NCBI RefSeq assembly: GCF_902859805.1
Contig: NZ_CADIKC010000001.1
Coordinates: 744,001-808,000 of the forward strand
DNA from: Paraburkholderia sediminicola
Lineage (GTDB): Bacteria; Pseudomonadota; Gammaproteobacteria; Burkholderiales; Burkholderiaceae
Reading direction: 5' to 3'
DNA: 64,000 nt
The position numbers and the translations under genes are program-made. This document shows, piece by piece, positions 26,940 to 35,001 of this stretch (its first letter is position 1; each line of letters opens with the position of its first letter). The notes under the pieces are model-generated. The model did not search any database and was not told the DNA's origin. It saw only the letters and a program-made list of their open reading frames with translations.

Positions 26940-28334
26940 TTAACCAGCCTGAGGTCCTTCCATCGACGCACGCGGAAACGAGACGGTCATGTGCACGCCT
27001 TTGCCGCCCTCACCTGGCTTAAGCACGATCTCCCCGTGATGCGCGTCTGCGATTTCGCGCACGATGGCGAGGCCCAGCCCGGTTCCTTCAGTATCTGTCG
27101 ACGCCCGAAAGAACGGCTCGAACACACGGCTGCGCGATTCGGCGGGAATGCCGGGACCGTCGTCCAGCACAGCCACGGTAACTGTATCGGCTTCAGTGCT
27201 GACCGCCACCGTGACGTGGCCGCCACTGCCGGTATAGCGGATCGCGTTTTCCGCGAGGTTGGCGATCAGCGCCTGAAGCAGGCCGCGATGCCCTGCCACC
27301 GGCGCAGGGCCGTTCAGTTCCGCGCCCAGATCGATGTCCCGGGCCTGCGCGAGGAGCGCAAGATCCTCCACCACTTCCATCGCCAGTTCCGCCAGATCCA
27401 CTGTTTCCACCGCTAACTGCTTGTTGTCTGCCGCCTCGGCCTGTGCGAGCAACAGTAACTTGTTAGTGAGTCCTACCATTGAGCGATTACTGCGGTGCAT
27501 CGCGGCGAGCGCCTCGTCGAGCGCGGGATTCAGGCCGTCCTGCTGGCGCGCGAACTGCAACTGCGTGCCGAGCAACGTGAGCGGCGTACGCAACTGGTGC
27601 GCGGCGTCGGCGATAAAACGCCGCTGTGCAGCCACCTGCACGCCGAGGCGCGCGATACATTGATTGATCGCTTCGACGATCGGCCGCAACTCGGTATGCA
27701 GGCGCTCGACGCGAATCGGCTCGAGCTGCATGGGATCGCGGTCGGCGACCTCTTCCTTCACTTTCATCAGCGGCCGCAATTCGAAGGTGAGGCCGATGCA
27801 GGCCAGCGCGACCGCCAGCAGGATCATCTCGATCTGCCGCACGAGTTGCGGTTGCCACAATTGCTGCGCCATCGCATCGCGCGAGCGCACCGTCTTGCCC
27901 ACTGTCACCCGTACACGGCGCGTCGCACCGTTGTCGTACATCAGGCGCACAAGGCCGACGGCGCGAACAGGCTGACCATGGAGTTCAGTGTCGTAGTGAT
28001 CGGCCGTGTCCGGCGAAAGCGCTGCGCGCTGTGGAAAATCCGGCGTGCCCGCCAGCAGGCGGCCATCGTCGACCCGCACGCTGTAAAACACCTGATCGCG
28101 ATAAGGCGACACGAACACTTCAAGCGCGGCGGGCGGCACGTCTACGCGTAAAAAACCGTCCACCCATTCCACCTCACCGGCGATCATCCGCGCCGACGAG
28201 ATAAGCTGGTTGTCCTGCACCAGGTCCGCCGTGCGCCGCGCGTTGTCGTATTCCGCCTTGCCGGTGACGAACACGTACAACGCGAGCGGCACCAGCAGCC
28301 ACCACAGCAGACGCATGCGCAGGCTATTGGTCAT
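26940..28334 (-). CDS. Sensor histidine kinase (system 2, paralogue of system 1)
   Basis: A 464-residue kinase of the same architecture as the neighbouring one: helix, periplasmic 2CSK_N-type sensor, helix, linker, H box FIADAAHQLRTPLTLL, N box NLAENAIRYTG, G1 DDGPGIPA and G2 GTGLGLAIVREIA. Stretches such as LTFELRPLMKVK and VEAINQCIAR are identical in both kinases, so the pair arose by duplication. The start overlaps the end of its response-regulator gene by 11 bases, indicating coupled translation. The sensor domains differ more than the catalytic cores, so the stimuli probably differ. Confidence 0.93.
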   Translation of the reverse strand: MTNSLRMRLLWWLLVPLALYVFVTGKAEYDNARRTADLVQDNQLISSARMIAGEVEWVDGFLRVDVPPAALEVFVSPYRDQVFYSVRVDDGRLLAGTPDFPQRAALSPDTADHYDTELHGQPVRAVGLVRLMYDNGATRRVRVTVGKTVRSRDAMAQQLWQPQLVRQIEMILLAVALACIGLTFELRPLMKVKEEVADRDPMQLEPIRVERLHTELRPIVEAINQCIARLGVQVAAQRRFIADAAHQLRTPLTLLGTQLQFARQQDGLNPALDEALAAMHRSNRSMVGLTNKLLLLAQAEAADNKQLAVETVDLAELAMEVVEDLALLAQARDIDLGAELNGPAPVAGHRGLLQALIANLAENAIRYTGSGGHVTVAVSTEADTVTVAVLDDGPGIPAESRSRVFEPFFRASTDTEGTGLGLAIVREIADAHHGEIVLKPGEGGKGVHMTVSFPRASMEGPQAG

Positions 28335-29001
28335 CTTCTTTCTTGCGCAGCAGATAGCCCAGTCCGCGCAACGTGACGATAGCGGCCGAGCTGCCGTCGA
28401 GTTTCTTACGCAGCCGCGAAATGTAGATTTCGACCGCGTCCTCGCTCGGCTCGTCCGCGAGCGTGAAGATTGCGTCGACCAGGGCGGGCTTGGTTACCGT
28501 CTTGCCCAAACGCAGGATCAGCGTTTCGAGCACCGAGCGCTCGCGCGGCGTAACGTTCAGCGGCGCGCCCTTCAGCGTGAACTGGCGCGTGTCGATGTCG
28601 AACGCGAGATCGCCGCACACCACCTCGCTCGCTTTCGAGGGCGACTGGCGGCGGATCGCCACCTTGATGCGCGCGATCAGCTCGCGTACTTCGAAAGGCT
28701 TGACCAGGTAGTCGTCCGCGCCCGCGCCGAGCAGTTCCACTTTTTCGTCGATCGAACCGCTCGCCGTCAGAATCAGCACAGGCGTGGCGTCACCGCGCTG
28801 ACGCAAACGGCGCAGCACGTTCTTGCCCGACAGCTTCGGCAGATTCAGGTCGAGCAGGATCACGTCGTAGTGATTGGTGCGCAGCAGGCGGTCGGCGGCG
28901 TCGCCGTCCTGCACGGCGTCGAGCGCGAACGCTTCCTGCTCCAGCATCTTCGCGAGCCAGTGCGCCAGCGTGGGGTTGTCTTCGATGAGCAGCAGCTTCA
29001 T
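28324..29001 (-). CDS. OmpR-family response regulator (system 2, TctD-like)
   Basis: A 225-residue regulator with receiver motifs LLLIEDNPTL, VILLDLNLPK (phospho-Asp about residue 51), LILTASG and YLVKPFE, and a C-terminal winged helix (VTPRERSVLETLILRLGKTVTK; EIYISRLRKKLDG). It is the first gene of a regulator-kinase operon and is divergent from the ABC importer, with 284 bases between the start codons. TctD-type regulators commonly activate genes for uptake of the sensed substrate, so the importer operon is its best candidate target. No 6-5-6 repeat as clear as those near 24.1 kb was found in that gap. Confidence 0.93.
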   Translation of the reverse strand: MKLLLIEDNPTLAHWLAKMLEQEAFALDAVQDGDAADRLLRTNHYDVILLDLNLPKLSGKNVLRRLRQRGDATPVLILTASGSIDEKVELLGAGADDYLVKPFEVRELIARIKVAIRRQSPSKASEVVCGDLAFDIDTRQFTLKGAPLNVTPRERSVLETLILRLGKTVTKPALVDAIFTLADEPSEDAVEIYISRLRKKLDGSSAAIVTLRGLGYLLRKKEDDQ

Positions 29002-29212
29002 GGGGAGAACGGCGAAAGAGGCAACGCAATGCGCGGCAAAAAGTCAGGACGCCGATTGTGCCGTAAAACAAGGACTTTGCGCGCGGCTTGCGTGGTTTGC
29101 GGCCCGCCTTATGGGGTTTGCCAGGGGGTGTCCACAAGATTGCAGGACATTTTCGGGTTAACACCCATGATTTGCTCGCAGCCCCGAAAGCTGCCAGAAG
29201 GTTTCAGATTTC

Positions 29213-29218
29213 TATAAT
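29213..29218 (+). promoter_or_regulatory. -10 element of the ABC importer operon
   Basis: A perfect TATAAT lies 68 bases before the binding-protein ATG. The hexamer 16 bases upstream (CTGCCA) is a poor -35, which fits an activator-dependent promoter. Confidence 0.5.
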
Positions 29219-29285
29219 CCCCGTCATTCATCCAGAAAGCGCCGCGTCTGCACAGGGCGGCGACTAAACCTCAGGAGACTGCTTC

Positions 29286-30305
29286 ATGCGTACCTTGCGC
29301 CAGATTGCCGCCGTGTCAGGTGTTGCGTTTACCCTTGCCGCCGCTTCGGCCGCGGCTCATGCGGAGAAGCTGACGATCATGGTCGGCGGCGCCACCAAGA
29401 TCATCTATCTGCCGGCCAAGCTCACGGAGCAGCTCGGCTACTTCAAGGACGAAGGCCTCGACGTCGAAATCCTTTCGCAACCTGCCGGCGTAGACGCGGA
29501 AAACGAACTGCTAGCAGGCGCGGTGCAAGGCGTGGTGGGCTTCTACGATCACACCATCGACTTGCAGAGCAAGGGCAAGGAAGTCCAGGCGCTGGTGATT
29601 TTCGGCCAGGTGCCGGGTGAAGTGGAAATGGTCTCCACCAAGGCGTCCGAAACGCTCAAGAGCATGGCGGACGTGAAGGGCAAGACGCTGGGCGTGACCG
29701 GCCTCGGCTCGTCGACCAGCTTCCTCACGCAATACCTCGCGCAACGTGCGGGCGTGCCGTCGACGCAGTACACGCTGCTGCCGGTTGGCGCGGACAACAG
29801 CTTTATCGCCGCCATCAAGCAGAACCGCATCGACGCGGGCATGACCACCGAGCCGACCGTCTCGCAACTGCTTAAGACCGGCGACGCCAAGGTGCTGGTC
29901 GATATGCGCACGCTTGAAGGCACCCGCGCCGCGCTCGGCGGCACGTATCCGGCTTCGAGCTTCTACGTGCAGCGCGCATGGGCCGAGTCGCACAAGGACG
30001 ACGCTACGAAGCTCTCGCACGCCTTCGCGAAGACGCTGAACTTCATCGCGACCCATAGCGCGGAAGAGATCGCCGCGAAGATGCCGAAGGACTACTACGG
30101 CAACAACAAAGACCTGTACGTCGGCGCGCTGAAAGCGTCGCTGCCGATGTTCACGAAGGACGGCAAGATGCCAGCAGACGGCCCGGACACTGTCCTGAAG
30201 GTCCTGTCGGCGTTCAATCCTTCGGTGAAGGGCAAGCATATCGACCTCGCCAAGACCTACAGCAACGACTACGTGTCGGCAGCGGTCAAGACGGCGGCGA
30301 AGTAA
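29286..30305 (+). CDS. ABC importer substrate-binding protein, NitT/TauT type
   Basis: A 339-residue periplasmic binding protein. It has a Sec signal (about residues 1-26, ending SAAAHA), then the NMT1/SsuA-like fold seen in IIYLPAKLTEQLGYFKDEGLDVEI, the GVDAENELLAG loop, DVKGKTLGVTGLGSSTSFL and IAAIKQNRIDAGMTTEP. The family binds aliphatic sulfonates, nitrate, taurine, pyrimidine precursors or aromatic acids; the ligand cannot be chosen from sequence. GGAGA lies 8 bases before the ATG. It heads a three-gene operon with ATPase and permease and is divergent from the TctD-like regulator. Confidence 0.9.
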   Translation: MRTLRQIAAVSGVAFTLAAASAAAHAEKLTIMVGGATKIIYLPAKLTEQLGYFKDEGLDVEILSQPAGVDAENELLAGAVQGVVGFYDHTIDLQSKGKEVQALVIFGQVPGEVEMVSTKASETLKSMADVKGKTLGVTGLGSSTSFLTQYLAQRAGVPSTQYTLLPVGADNSFIAAIKQNRIDAGMTTEPTVSQLLKTGDAKVLVDMRTLEGTRAALGGTYPASSFYVQRAWAESHKDDATKLSHAFAKTLNFIATHSAEEIAAKMPKDYYGNNKDLYVGALKASLPMFTKDGKMPADGPDTVLKVLSAFNPSVKGKHIDLAKTYSNDYVSAAVKTAAK

Positions 30306-30358
30306 CGCCCTCCAAGCACAGCCCCATCAACATCAAGAGAACTGCGAGGCACCAGCCG

Positions 30359-31153
30359 ATGAATCAACCTCTGTCACGCGATACGCCCGCCATCGAGATG
30401 CGCAACGTATCGTGCCGTTTCATCTCCCCGGATGGCAAAGCGACGATCGCGTTGCGCGACTTCAGCATGTCGGTGGCGCGTGGCGAATTCGTCGCGGTAG
30501 TCGGTCCGACGGGTTGCGGCAAGTCGACCACGCTCAGCATGATCACCGGCTTGCTGAAGCCCACTACCGGCGAAGTGCGCGTAATGGGCGCGCCGGTGGA
30601 CGGCATCGACCCGCGCATCGGTTTCGTGTTTCAGGCGGACGCCGTGTTTCCGTGGCGCTCGGTCATCGACAACGTGGCGGCCGGCCCGCTGTATCGCGGC
30701 CGCTCGAAATCCGCCGCGTACGACGAAGCCAACGAATGGCTGCGCCGCGTGGGCCTCGACAAGTTCGGCAAGCACTATCCGCATCAACTGTCCGGCGGCA
30801 TGAGAAAGCGCGTGGCGCTGGCGCAAACCTTCATCAACAAGCCGGAAATCCTGCTGATGGACGAGCCCTTCTCGGCGCTCGACATGCAGACCCGCACGCT
30901 GATGCAGGATGAACTGCTGCAACTGTGGGGTGGCGCCGGTTCAGTGGTGTTCGTCACGCACGATCTGGAAGAAGCGATTGCGCTTGCGGATCGCGTGTTC
31001 GTGCTGACTGCACGTCCGGCGACACTGAAGAAAGTGTACGAAATCGATCTGCCGCGCCCGCGCGTCACGTCGGAAGTTCGCTATGACCCACGCTTTATCG
31101 AAATCTCGCGCGACATCTGGCACGACCTGCGCGAAGAAGTGCAGATCGGCTAA
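30359..31153 (+). CDS. ABC importer ATP-binding protein, NitT/TauT type
   Basis: A 264-residue ABC ATPase with Walker A VGPTGCGKSTT, Q-loop FVFQADAVFPWRS, signature LSGGMRKRVALAQ, Walker B ILLMDEPFSALD and the switch His in VFVTHDLEEA. The PWRS after the Q-loop is typical of the SsuB/TauB/NrtD group. It energises the permease encoded 17 bases downstream. The C-terminus (PRPRVTSEVRYDPRFIEI) is family-typical. Confidence 0.93.
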   Translation: MNQPLSRDTPAIEMRNVSCRFISPDGKATIALRDFSMSVARGEFVAVVGPTGCGKSTTLSMITGLLKPTTGEVRVMGAPVDGIDPRIGFVFQADAVFPWRSVIDNVAAGPLYRGRSKSAAYDEANEWLRRVGLDKFGKHYPHQLSGGMRKRVALAQTFINKPEILLMDEPFSALDMQTRTLMQDELLQLWGGAGSVVFVTHDLEEAIALADRVFVLTARPATLKKVYEIDLPRPRVTSEVRYDPRFIEISRDIWHDLREEVQIG

Positions 31154-31170
31154 CCCAAGGAACGGCAAAC

Positions 31171-32034
31171 ATGTCTACTACCCCTCAACAGACGATGCCT
31201 TCGGGCATCGATCCCGCGTCGCTCGCGCAAGTCGAACGCGTCGCGCAAAAACGCATCCGCCAACGTCATGCGCTGGTGATCACGCTGCGTATTGTCGTGC
31301 TGGTGGTTGTGCTCGGCGGATGGGAATTGTCCGCCCGCCTGAAGTGGATCGATCCGTTCTTCTTCTCGATGCCGACCGCGATCTTCGATCAGATCATCGA
31401 CTGGTTCGTGAACGGCACGTCGCAAGGACCGCTCCTGACGCAGGTGTGGGTCACGCTCGAAGAAACCGGGCTCGGCTTCATTATTGGTTCGGTGGCGGGC
31501 GTGTTCTGCGGCATCGTGCTTGGGCGCAACAAGCTGCTCTCCGATGTATTCAGCCTCTACATCAAGATCGCCAACTCGATTCCGCGCGTGGTGCTCGGCT
31601 CGGTATTCGTGATTGCGCTCGGTCTCGGCATGGCTTCGAAGGTGGCGCTGGCAGTCGTGATGGTGTTCTTCGTCGTGTTCGCCAATGCGTTCCAGGGTGT
31701 GCGTGAAGCTGACCGCTACATGATCGCCAATGCGCAGATTCTGGGGGCGTCGCGCCGTCAGGTGACGACCTCGGTGGTGATCCCGTCAGCGTTGAGCTGG
31801 ATTCTCGCCAGCTTGCACGTGAGCTTCGGCTTTGCGCTGGTCGGCGCGGTGGTGGGCGAATTCCTCGGCTCGAAGCAAGGTATCGGCCTGCTGATCTCCA
31901 CTGCGCAAGGCGCGTTCAACGCAAGCGGCGTGTTCGCGGCGATGATCGTGCTGGCTGTGGTTGCGCTGGCTGCGGACTATCTGTTGACCGCGGTCGAACA
32001 GCGGTTGTTGAAATGGCGGCCCACAGCGGTTTGA
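31171..32034 (+). CDS. ABC importer permease, NitT/TauT type
   Basis: A 287-residue inner-membrane permease with about six helices. The coupling-loop EAA motif is visible as ANAQILGASRRQVTTSVVIPSA, and the cytoplasmic N-terminal tail precedes helix 1 (ITLRIVVLVVVLGGWELSA). A C-terminal GEFLGSKQGIGLLISTAQGAF segment is typical of SsuC-like permeases. It is the last gene of the operon and is followed by a very strong intrinsic terminator. Confidence 0.93.
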   Translation: MSTTPQQTMPSGIDPASLAQVERVAQKRIRQRHALVITLRIVVLVVVLGGWELSARLKWIDPFFFSMPTAIFDQIIDWFVNGTSQGPLLTQVWVTLEETGLGFIIGSVAGVFCGIVLGRNKLLSDVFSLYIKIANSIPRVVLGSVFVIALGLGMASKVALAVVMVFFVVFANAFQGVREADRYMIANAQILGASRRQVTTSVVIPSALSWILASLHVSFGFALVGAVVGEFLGSKQGIGLLISTAQGAFNASGVFAAMIVLAVVALAADYLLTAVEQRLLKWRPTAV

Positions 32035-32057
32035 GTTGACCGTCAGGTCGTAAAAGG

Positions 32058-32086
32058 AAAAAGGGCGCCGTCGGCGCCCTTTTTTT
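32058..32086. terminator. Textbook intrinsic terminator
   Basis: AAAAAGGGCGCC-GTC-GGCGCCCTTTTTTT: a 7-bp GC stem extended by A/T pairing, a 3-base loop and a run of seven T residues, 24 bases past the permease stop. A-tract and T-tract symmetry make it potentially bidirectional. Confidence 0.95.
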
Positions 32087-32249
32087 GTTTCGCTTCGCTC
32101 ACACACTCATTCAGCATAACGAGGCGAAGCACAACACGCTTTCGCGCCGGCGCGTTTTGCGCTACGTTTGCAACGCTGGCATCACCTGAGCGAGCTGACA
32201 AGGTAATACGCACGAAAAATCCATCCAATCCCCTGCTGGAGCGATGAAT

Positions 32250-33812
32250 ATGAGTGACGTCCAAGACGGCAAAGCAGCAAGCGAGGCAAACACGTCGAAT
32301 GCAGCGAATATGCCGAAGGATCGGATCGAACACGTCGTTCTGCTGCTGATGGAAAATCATTCCTTCGATCAGATGCTCGGCTGTCTGGACGAAGTACACA
32401 CCAGCCTGGATGGAATACGTAACGCCGCGTCGAAGTCTAACGACGACGGCGAAGGCCATACCTTCTTCCCTCAGGTGACCCAGGAGCGGCAGATGCGCCA
32501 CGATCCGGATCACGGGTATGAGGCTGTGCTGGCCCAGATCGCGGGAGACAACGGCGGCTTTGTTCGATCGTTCGCAAAGGACTACCCGAAGAGCACCCTC
32601 GCCGCGCGGCAAGACATCATGGGCTATTACCCGCGCGGGTTTCTCCCGGCATTGCACACGCTGGGCGAGCAATTCACGGTGTGCGACAAGTGGTTTTCAT
32701 CGTTACCAGGCCCAACCTGGCCGAACCGCTATTTCGCGCTGACAGGTACGTCGATGGGCGAAGTGGGAATGCCCGTTGGACTCGACGCCCTGAATCCGAG
32801 GTGGTACACCGAGCAGAACCAGGACACGATTTTCGACCGCCTCAATGACAAAGAGAAAACGTGGAAGATCTACTTCTACGATTTTCCCGCGTCCCTGCTA
32901 TTGAAAAACCAGCGTCAAGCGAAAAACCTCGCCAATTACCGGCGGTTCGACACGTTTTTCGACGACGCAGCCGGCCCTGCGAACGAGTTTCCCGAGTTCG
33001 TGCTCATCGAGCCGAAATACTTTGGCGAAGCCCAGAACGACGACCATCCACCGCACAACATCATGAAGGCGGAGAAGCTGATCGCCGACACCTACAATGC
33101 GCTGCGCTCCAATCAGGCGTTGTGGGAAAGCACACTGTTAGTCATCCTGTACGACGAGCATGGCGGCTTTTTCGACCACGTGTATCCGCCTTCGAATGCG
33201 GTAGCGCCCGACGAACACACGGACAGCTTCGGCTTCACCCAACTCGGTGTACGGGTTCCCGCCATTCTCGTCTCCCCATGGTGCGACGCGCGCGTGTGCA
33301 ATACGCAATTCGATCATTGCAGTCTGCTGAAATACCTCTGTGACAAGTGGGGGCTTGCGCCGCTCGGCAATCGCACACGAGTCGCGGCAAGCGTCGGACT
33401 TGCAATCCGCTCAACGGGAATTGCCCGAACCGATACACCCCGTTTTATTCGCGTGACCAATCAATCGCTGATTGCGGAGCACGTGGAACTCGAAAGGAAA
33501 TCGTCGAACGGCAATCAGCACGGACTCCATCATTTCGCGGACTTTTTGCACGCAGAGTTGGATAAGTTGGCGGCGGACCTGGTGGAGTCGGCTTCGCACC
33601 TCGCGCTTACCGAAACGGGGTGGGTCCGGCTAAAGAGCGCGCTCGGCTCCGCGATGATGCGGTTTGGCCAGTGGCTCAGCAAAGACTTCTATCAGGCCCG
33701 AGATGATCGTGAAGCGCGCACCGGCCAGGCGTTCACGCGGCTCACACAATCCACGAATGTCCCTGCGCAGACTCAACAAGACAGCGCTTCAGTTTCGGCA
33801 TCCCGGTCCTAG
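32250..33812 (+). CDS. Phosphoesterase-family protein (phospholipase C / acid phosphatase-like)
   Basis: A 520-residue member of the PF04185 phosphoesterase family. The N-terminal active-site motif is IEHVVLLLMENHSFDQMLGCL, where Glu-Asn bind metal in phospholipase C and AcpA-like enzymes. Further metal-site segments are PGPTWPNRYFALTGTS, ILYDEHGGFFDHVYPP and GVRVPAILVSPW. Unlike the secreted Burkholderia phospholipases it has no signal peptide or Tat motif and lacks the C-terminal duplicated domains, so it is probably cytosolic or exported another way. The second ATG has GGAG eight bases upstream; the first is only two bases from that site. Substrate (phosphatidylcholine, phosphomonoester) is not predictable. 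Confidence 0.85.
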   Translation: MSDVQDGKAASEANTSNAANMPKDRIEHVVLLLMENHSFDQMLGCLDEVHTSLDGIRNAASKSNDDGEGHTFFPQVTQERQMRHDPDHGYEAVLAQIAGDNGGFVRSFAKDYPKSTLAARQDIMGYYPRGFLPALHTLGEQFTVCDKWFSSLPGPTWPNRYFALTGTSMGEVGMPVGLDALNPRWYTEQNQDTIFDRLNDKEKTWKIYFYDFPASLLLKNQRQAKNLANYRRFDTFFDDAAGPANEFPEFVLIEPKYFGEAQNDDHPPHNIMKAEKLIADTYNALRSNQALWESTLLVILYDEHGGFFDHVYPPSNAVAPDEHTDSFGFTQLGVRVPAILVSPWCDARVCNTQFDHCSLLKYLCDKWGLAPLGNRTRVAASVGLAIRSTGIARTDTPRFIRVTNQSLIAEHVELERKSSNGNQHGLHHFADFLHAELDKLAADLVESASHLALTETGWVRLKSALGSAMMRFGQWLSKDFYQARDDREARTGQAFTRLTQSTNVPAQTQQDSASVSASRS

Positions 33813-33988
33813 CAAGCCGCCCGCACGCGGGTCCCATCAACCCACTCGCCTTTTTTATTGCAAATCTCGCAACAAACATTACCTGAATTGATGATTACTC
33901 CGGTCAGATCGCAAAACTACAATGCAATCACTGACTACGAACAACACCGCTCGTAGCAAGATAAAGACCGAACTGGAGGTAGTTCATC

Positions 33989-34297
33989 ATGAAATCGCTC
34001 ATTCAAGCTGTTGTTGTCGCCGCTGTGCTGGCCGCTCCTGTTGCCTCGTTTGCGCAGTCCAACCAGCCCGTGACCCGCGCCGAAGTCCGCGCGCAACTGG
34101 TTCAACTCGAAAAGGCCGGCTACCAGCCGGGTCGTGCCGACCCGTACTATCCGACTGACATCCAGGCTGCGCAAGCCCGTGTCGCCCAGCAAAACGGTAC
34201 CGCAGAAAGCAGCTACGGCGGTGTGGCGACTGGCTCGTCGCAGTCGGGCCACCCGGTTCCGGTGAACGGTCCGAAGTCGGTTTATTTCGGTAACTAA
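33989..34297 (+). CDS. DUF4148 family secreted protein
   Basis: A 102-residue protein with a Sec signal peptide (about 1-22, ending ASFAQ) and a DUF4148 domain: VTRAEVRAQLVQLEKAGYQPGRADPYYPTDIQAAQARV. The family is abundant in Burkholderia, with many small periplasmic paralogues of unknown function. TGGAGG lies 9 bases before the ATG. It is monocistronic; a 6-bp GCCAAC/GTTGGC stem follows the stop. Confidence 0.88.
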   Translation: MKSLIQAVVVAAVLAAPVASFAQSNQPVTRAEVRAQLVQLEKAGYQPGRADPYYPTDIQAAQARVAQQNGTAESSYGGVATGSSQSGHPVPVNGPKSVYFGN

Positions 34298-34584
34298 GCT
34301 GCCAACTCAGTTGGCAACCCGGCCGGCGGCCGAGCCGCCCAGCGGAACGAAGCAGAGGCCACGACGTTTGCCCTGATCGACCGCGAGGCAACATAGATAG
34401 CCGCACGCTCTGATTCAAACGAACTGGCCCGCGACCGAGTATCCCCGATCGCGGGCCAGTTCTGTATTCGATACCTCCGTCATCGGGCTCCCGATGACTT
34501 CGCCTGGACCTTCACGGTCTGGGCGCTTTTTGTTTATGTCGTGCTACGTCTGGCCTGAGCCTCTGCGGCGCCAGGCTGCTTACG
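34298..34584 (+). other. Structured intergenic region with three stem-loops
   Basis: GCCAAC-TCA-GTTGGC (34301-34315) follows the DUF4148 stop. GAACTGGCCCGCGA / TCGCGGGCCAGTTC (34421-34434 and 34449-34462) is a 14-bp perfect stem with a 14-base loop. GTCATCGGG-CT-CCCGATGAC (34479-34498) is a 9-bp stem. A T-run follows (CTTTTTGTTT near 34527). These could be serial terminators, or a small structured RNA between 34400 and 34540. Confidence 0.5.
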
Positions 34585-34833
34585 TTATTCGCGGGCGATC
34601 AGATCACCCACCTGGCCTCGCCCCGTGACGAGACAGCTCGACAGGAAATTTTCACCCTGGCTGCTGGCTCCGGCGTCACCGAAACCCTTTTTCAACGCAT
34701 TCGACTTAACCAGCTCCGCGCCCCGGTGGCACGTAATTGTCCCCATCTCTCCGGCTTGCGCACGCATCAGCGCTCTATCCGCCATCAAATAGCCAAGCAA
34801 CAACACCACTGCAATATTGAACGCTTGTCTCAT
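34585..34833 (-). CDS. Small secreted or membrane-anchored hypothetical protein
   Basis: An 82-residue protein with an N-terminal hydrophobic segment (FNIAVVLLLGYLMADRAL) that could be a signal peptide or anchor, and a mature part containing two Cys (ITCHRGAELV, LSSCLV) that may form a disulfide. GGAGACGATTC precedes the ATG. A CTCTT-CAA-AAGAG stem lies immediately 5' of the ribosome site and could modulate translation. The function is unknown and the gene is monocistronic. Confidence 0.55.
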   Translation of the reverse strand: MRQAFNIAVVLLLGYLMADRALMRAQAGEMGTITCHRGAELVKSNALKKGFGDAGASSQGENFLSSCLVTGRGQVGDLIARE

Positions 34834-35001
34834 GAATCGTCTCCTCTTTTGAAGAGACTAACGCGAACCACCGATGCAGGATGCTAGGGGTTTCCCGATT
34901 GGTGGCTATTCAATGATGCAGATTAAGTTGAAAGGCAATGCTGCATGAATCGGCTACGCGGCGTGGCTGAATCCACATTATCTATACAGCGCAACCCACG
35001 T

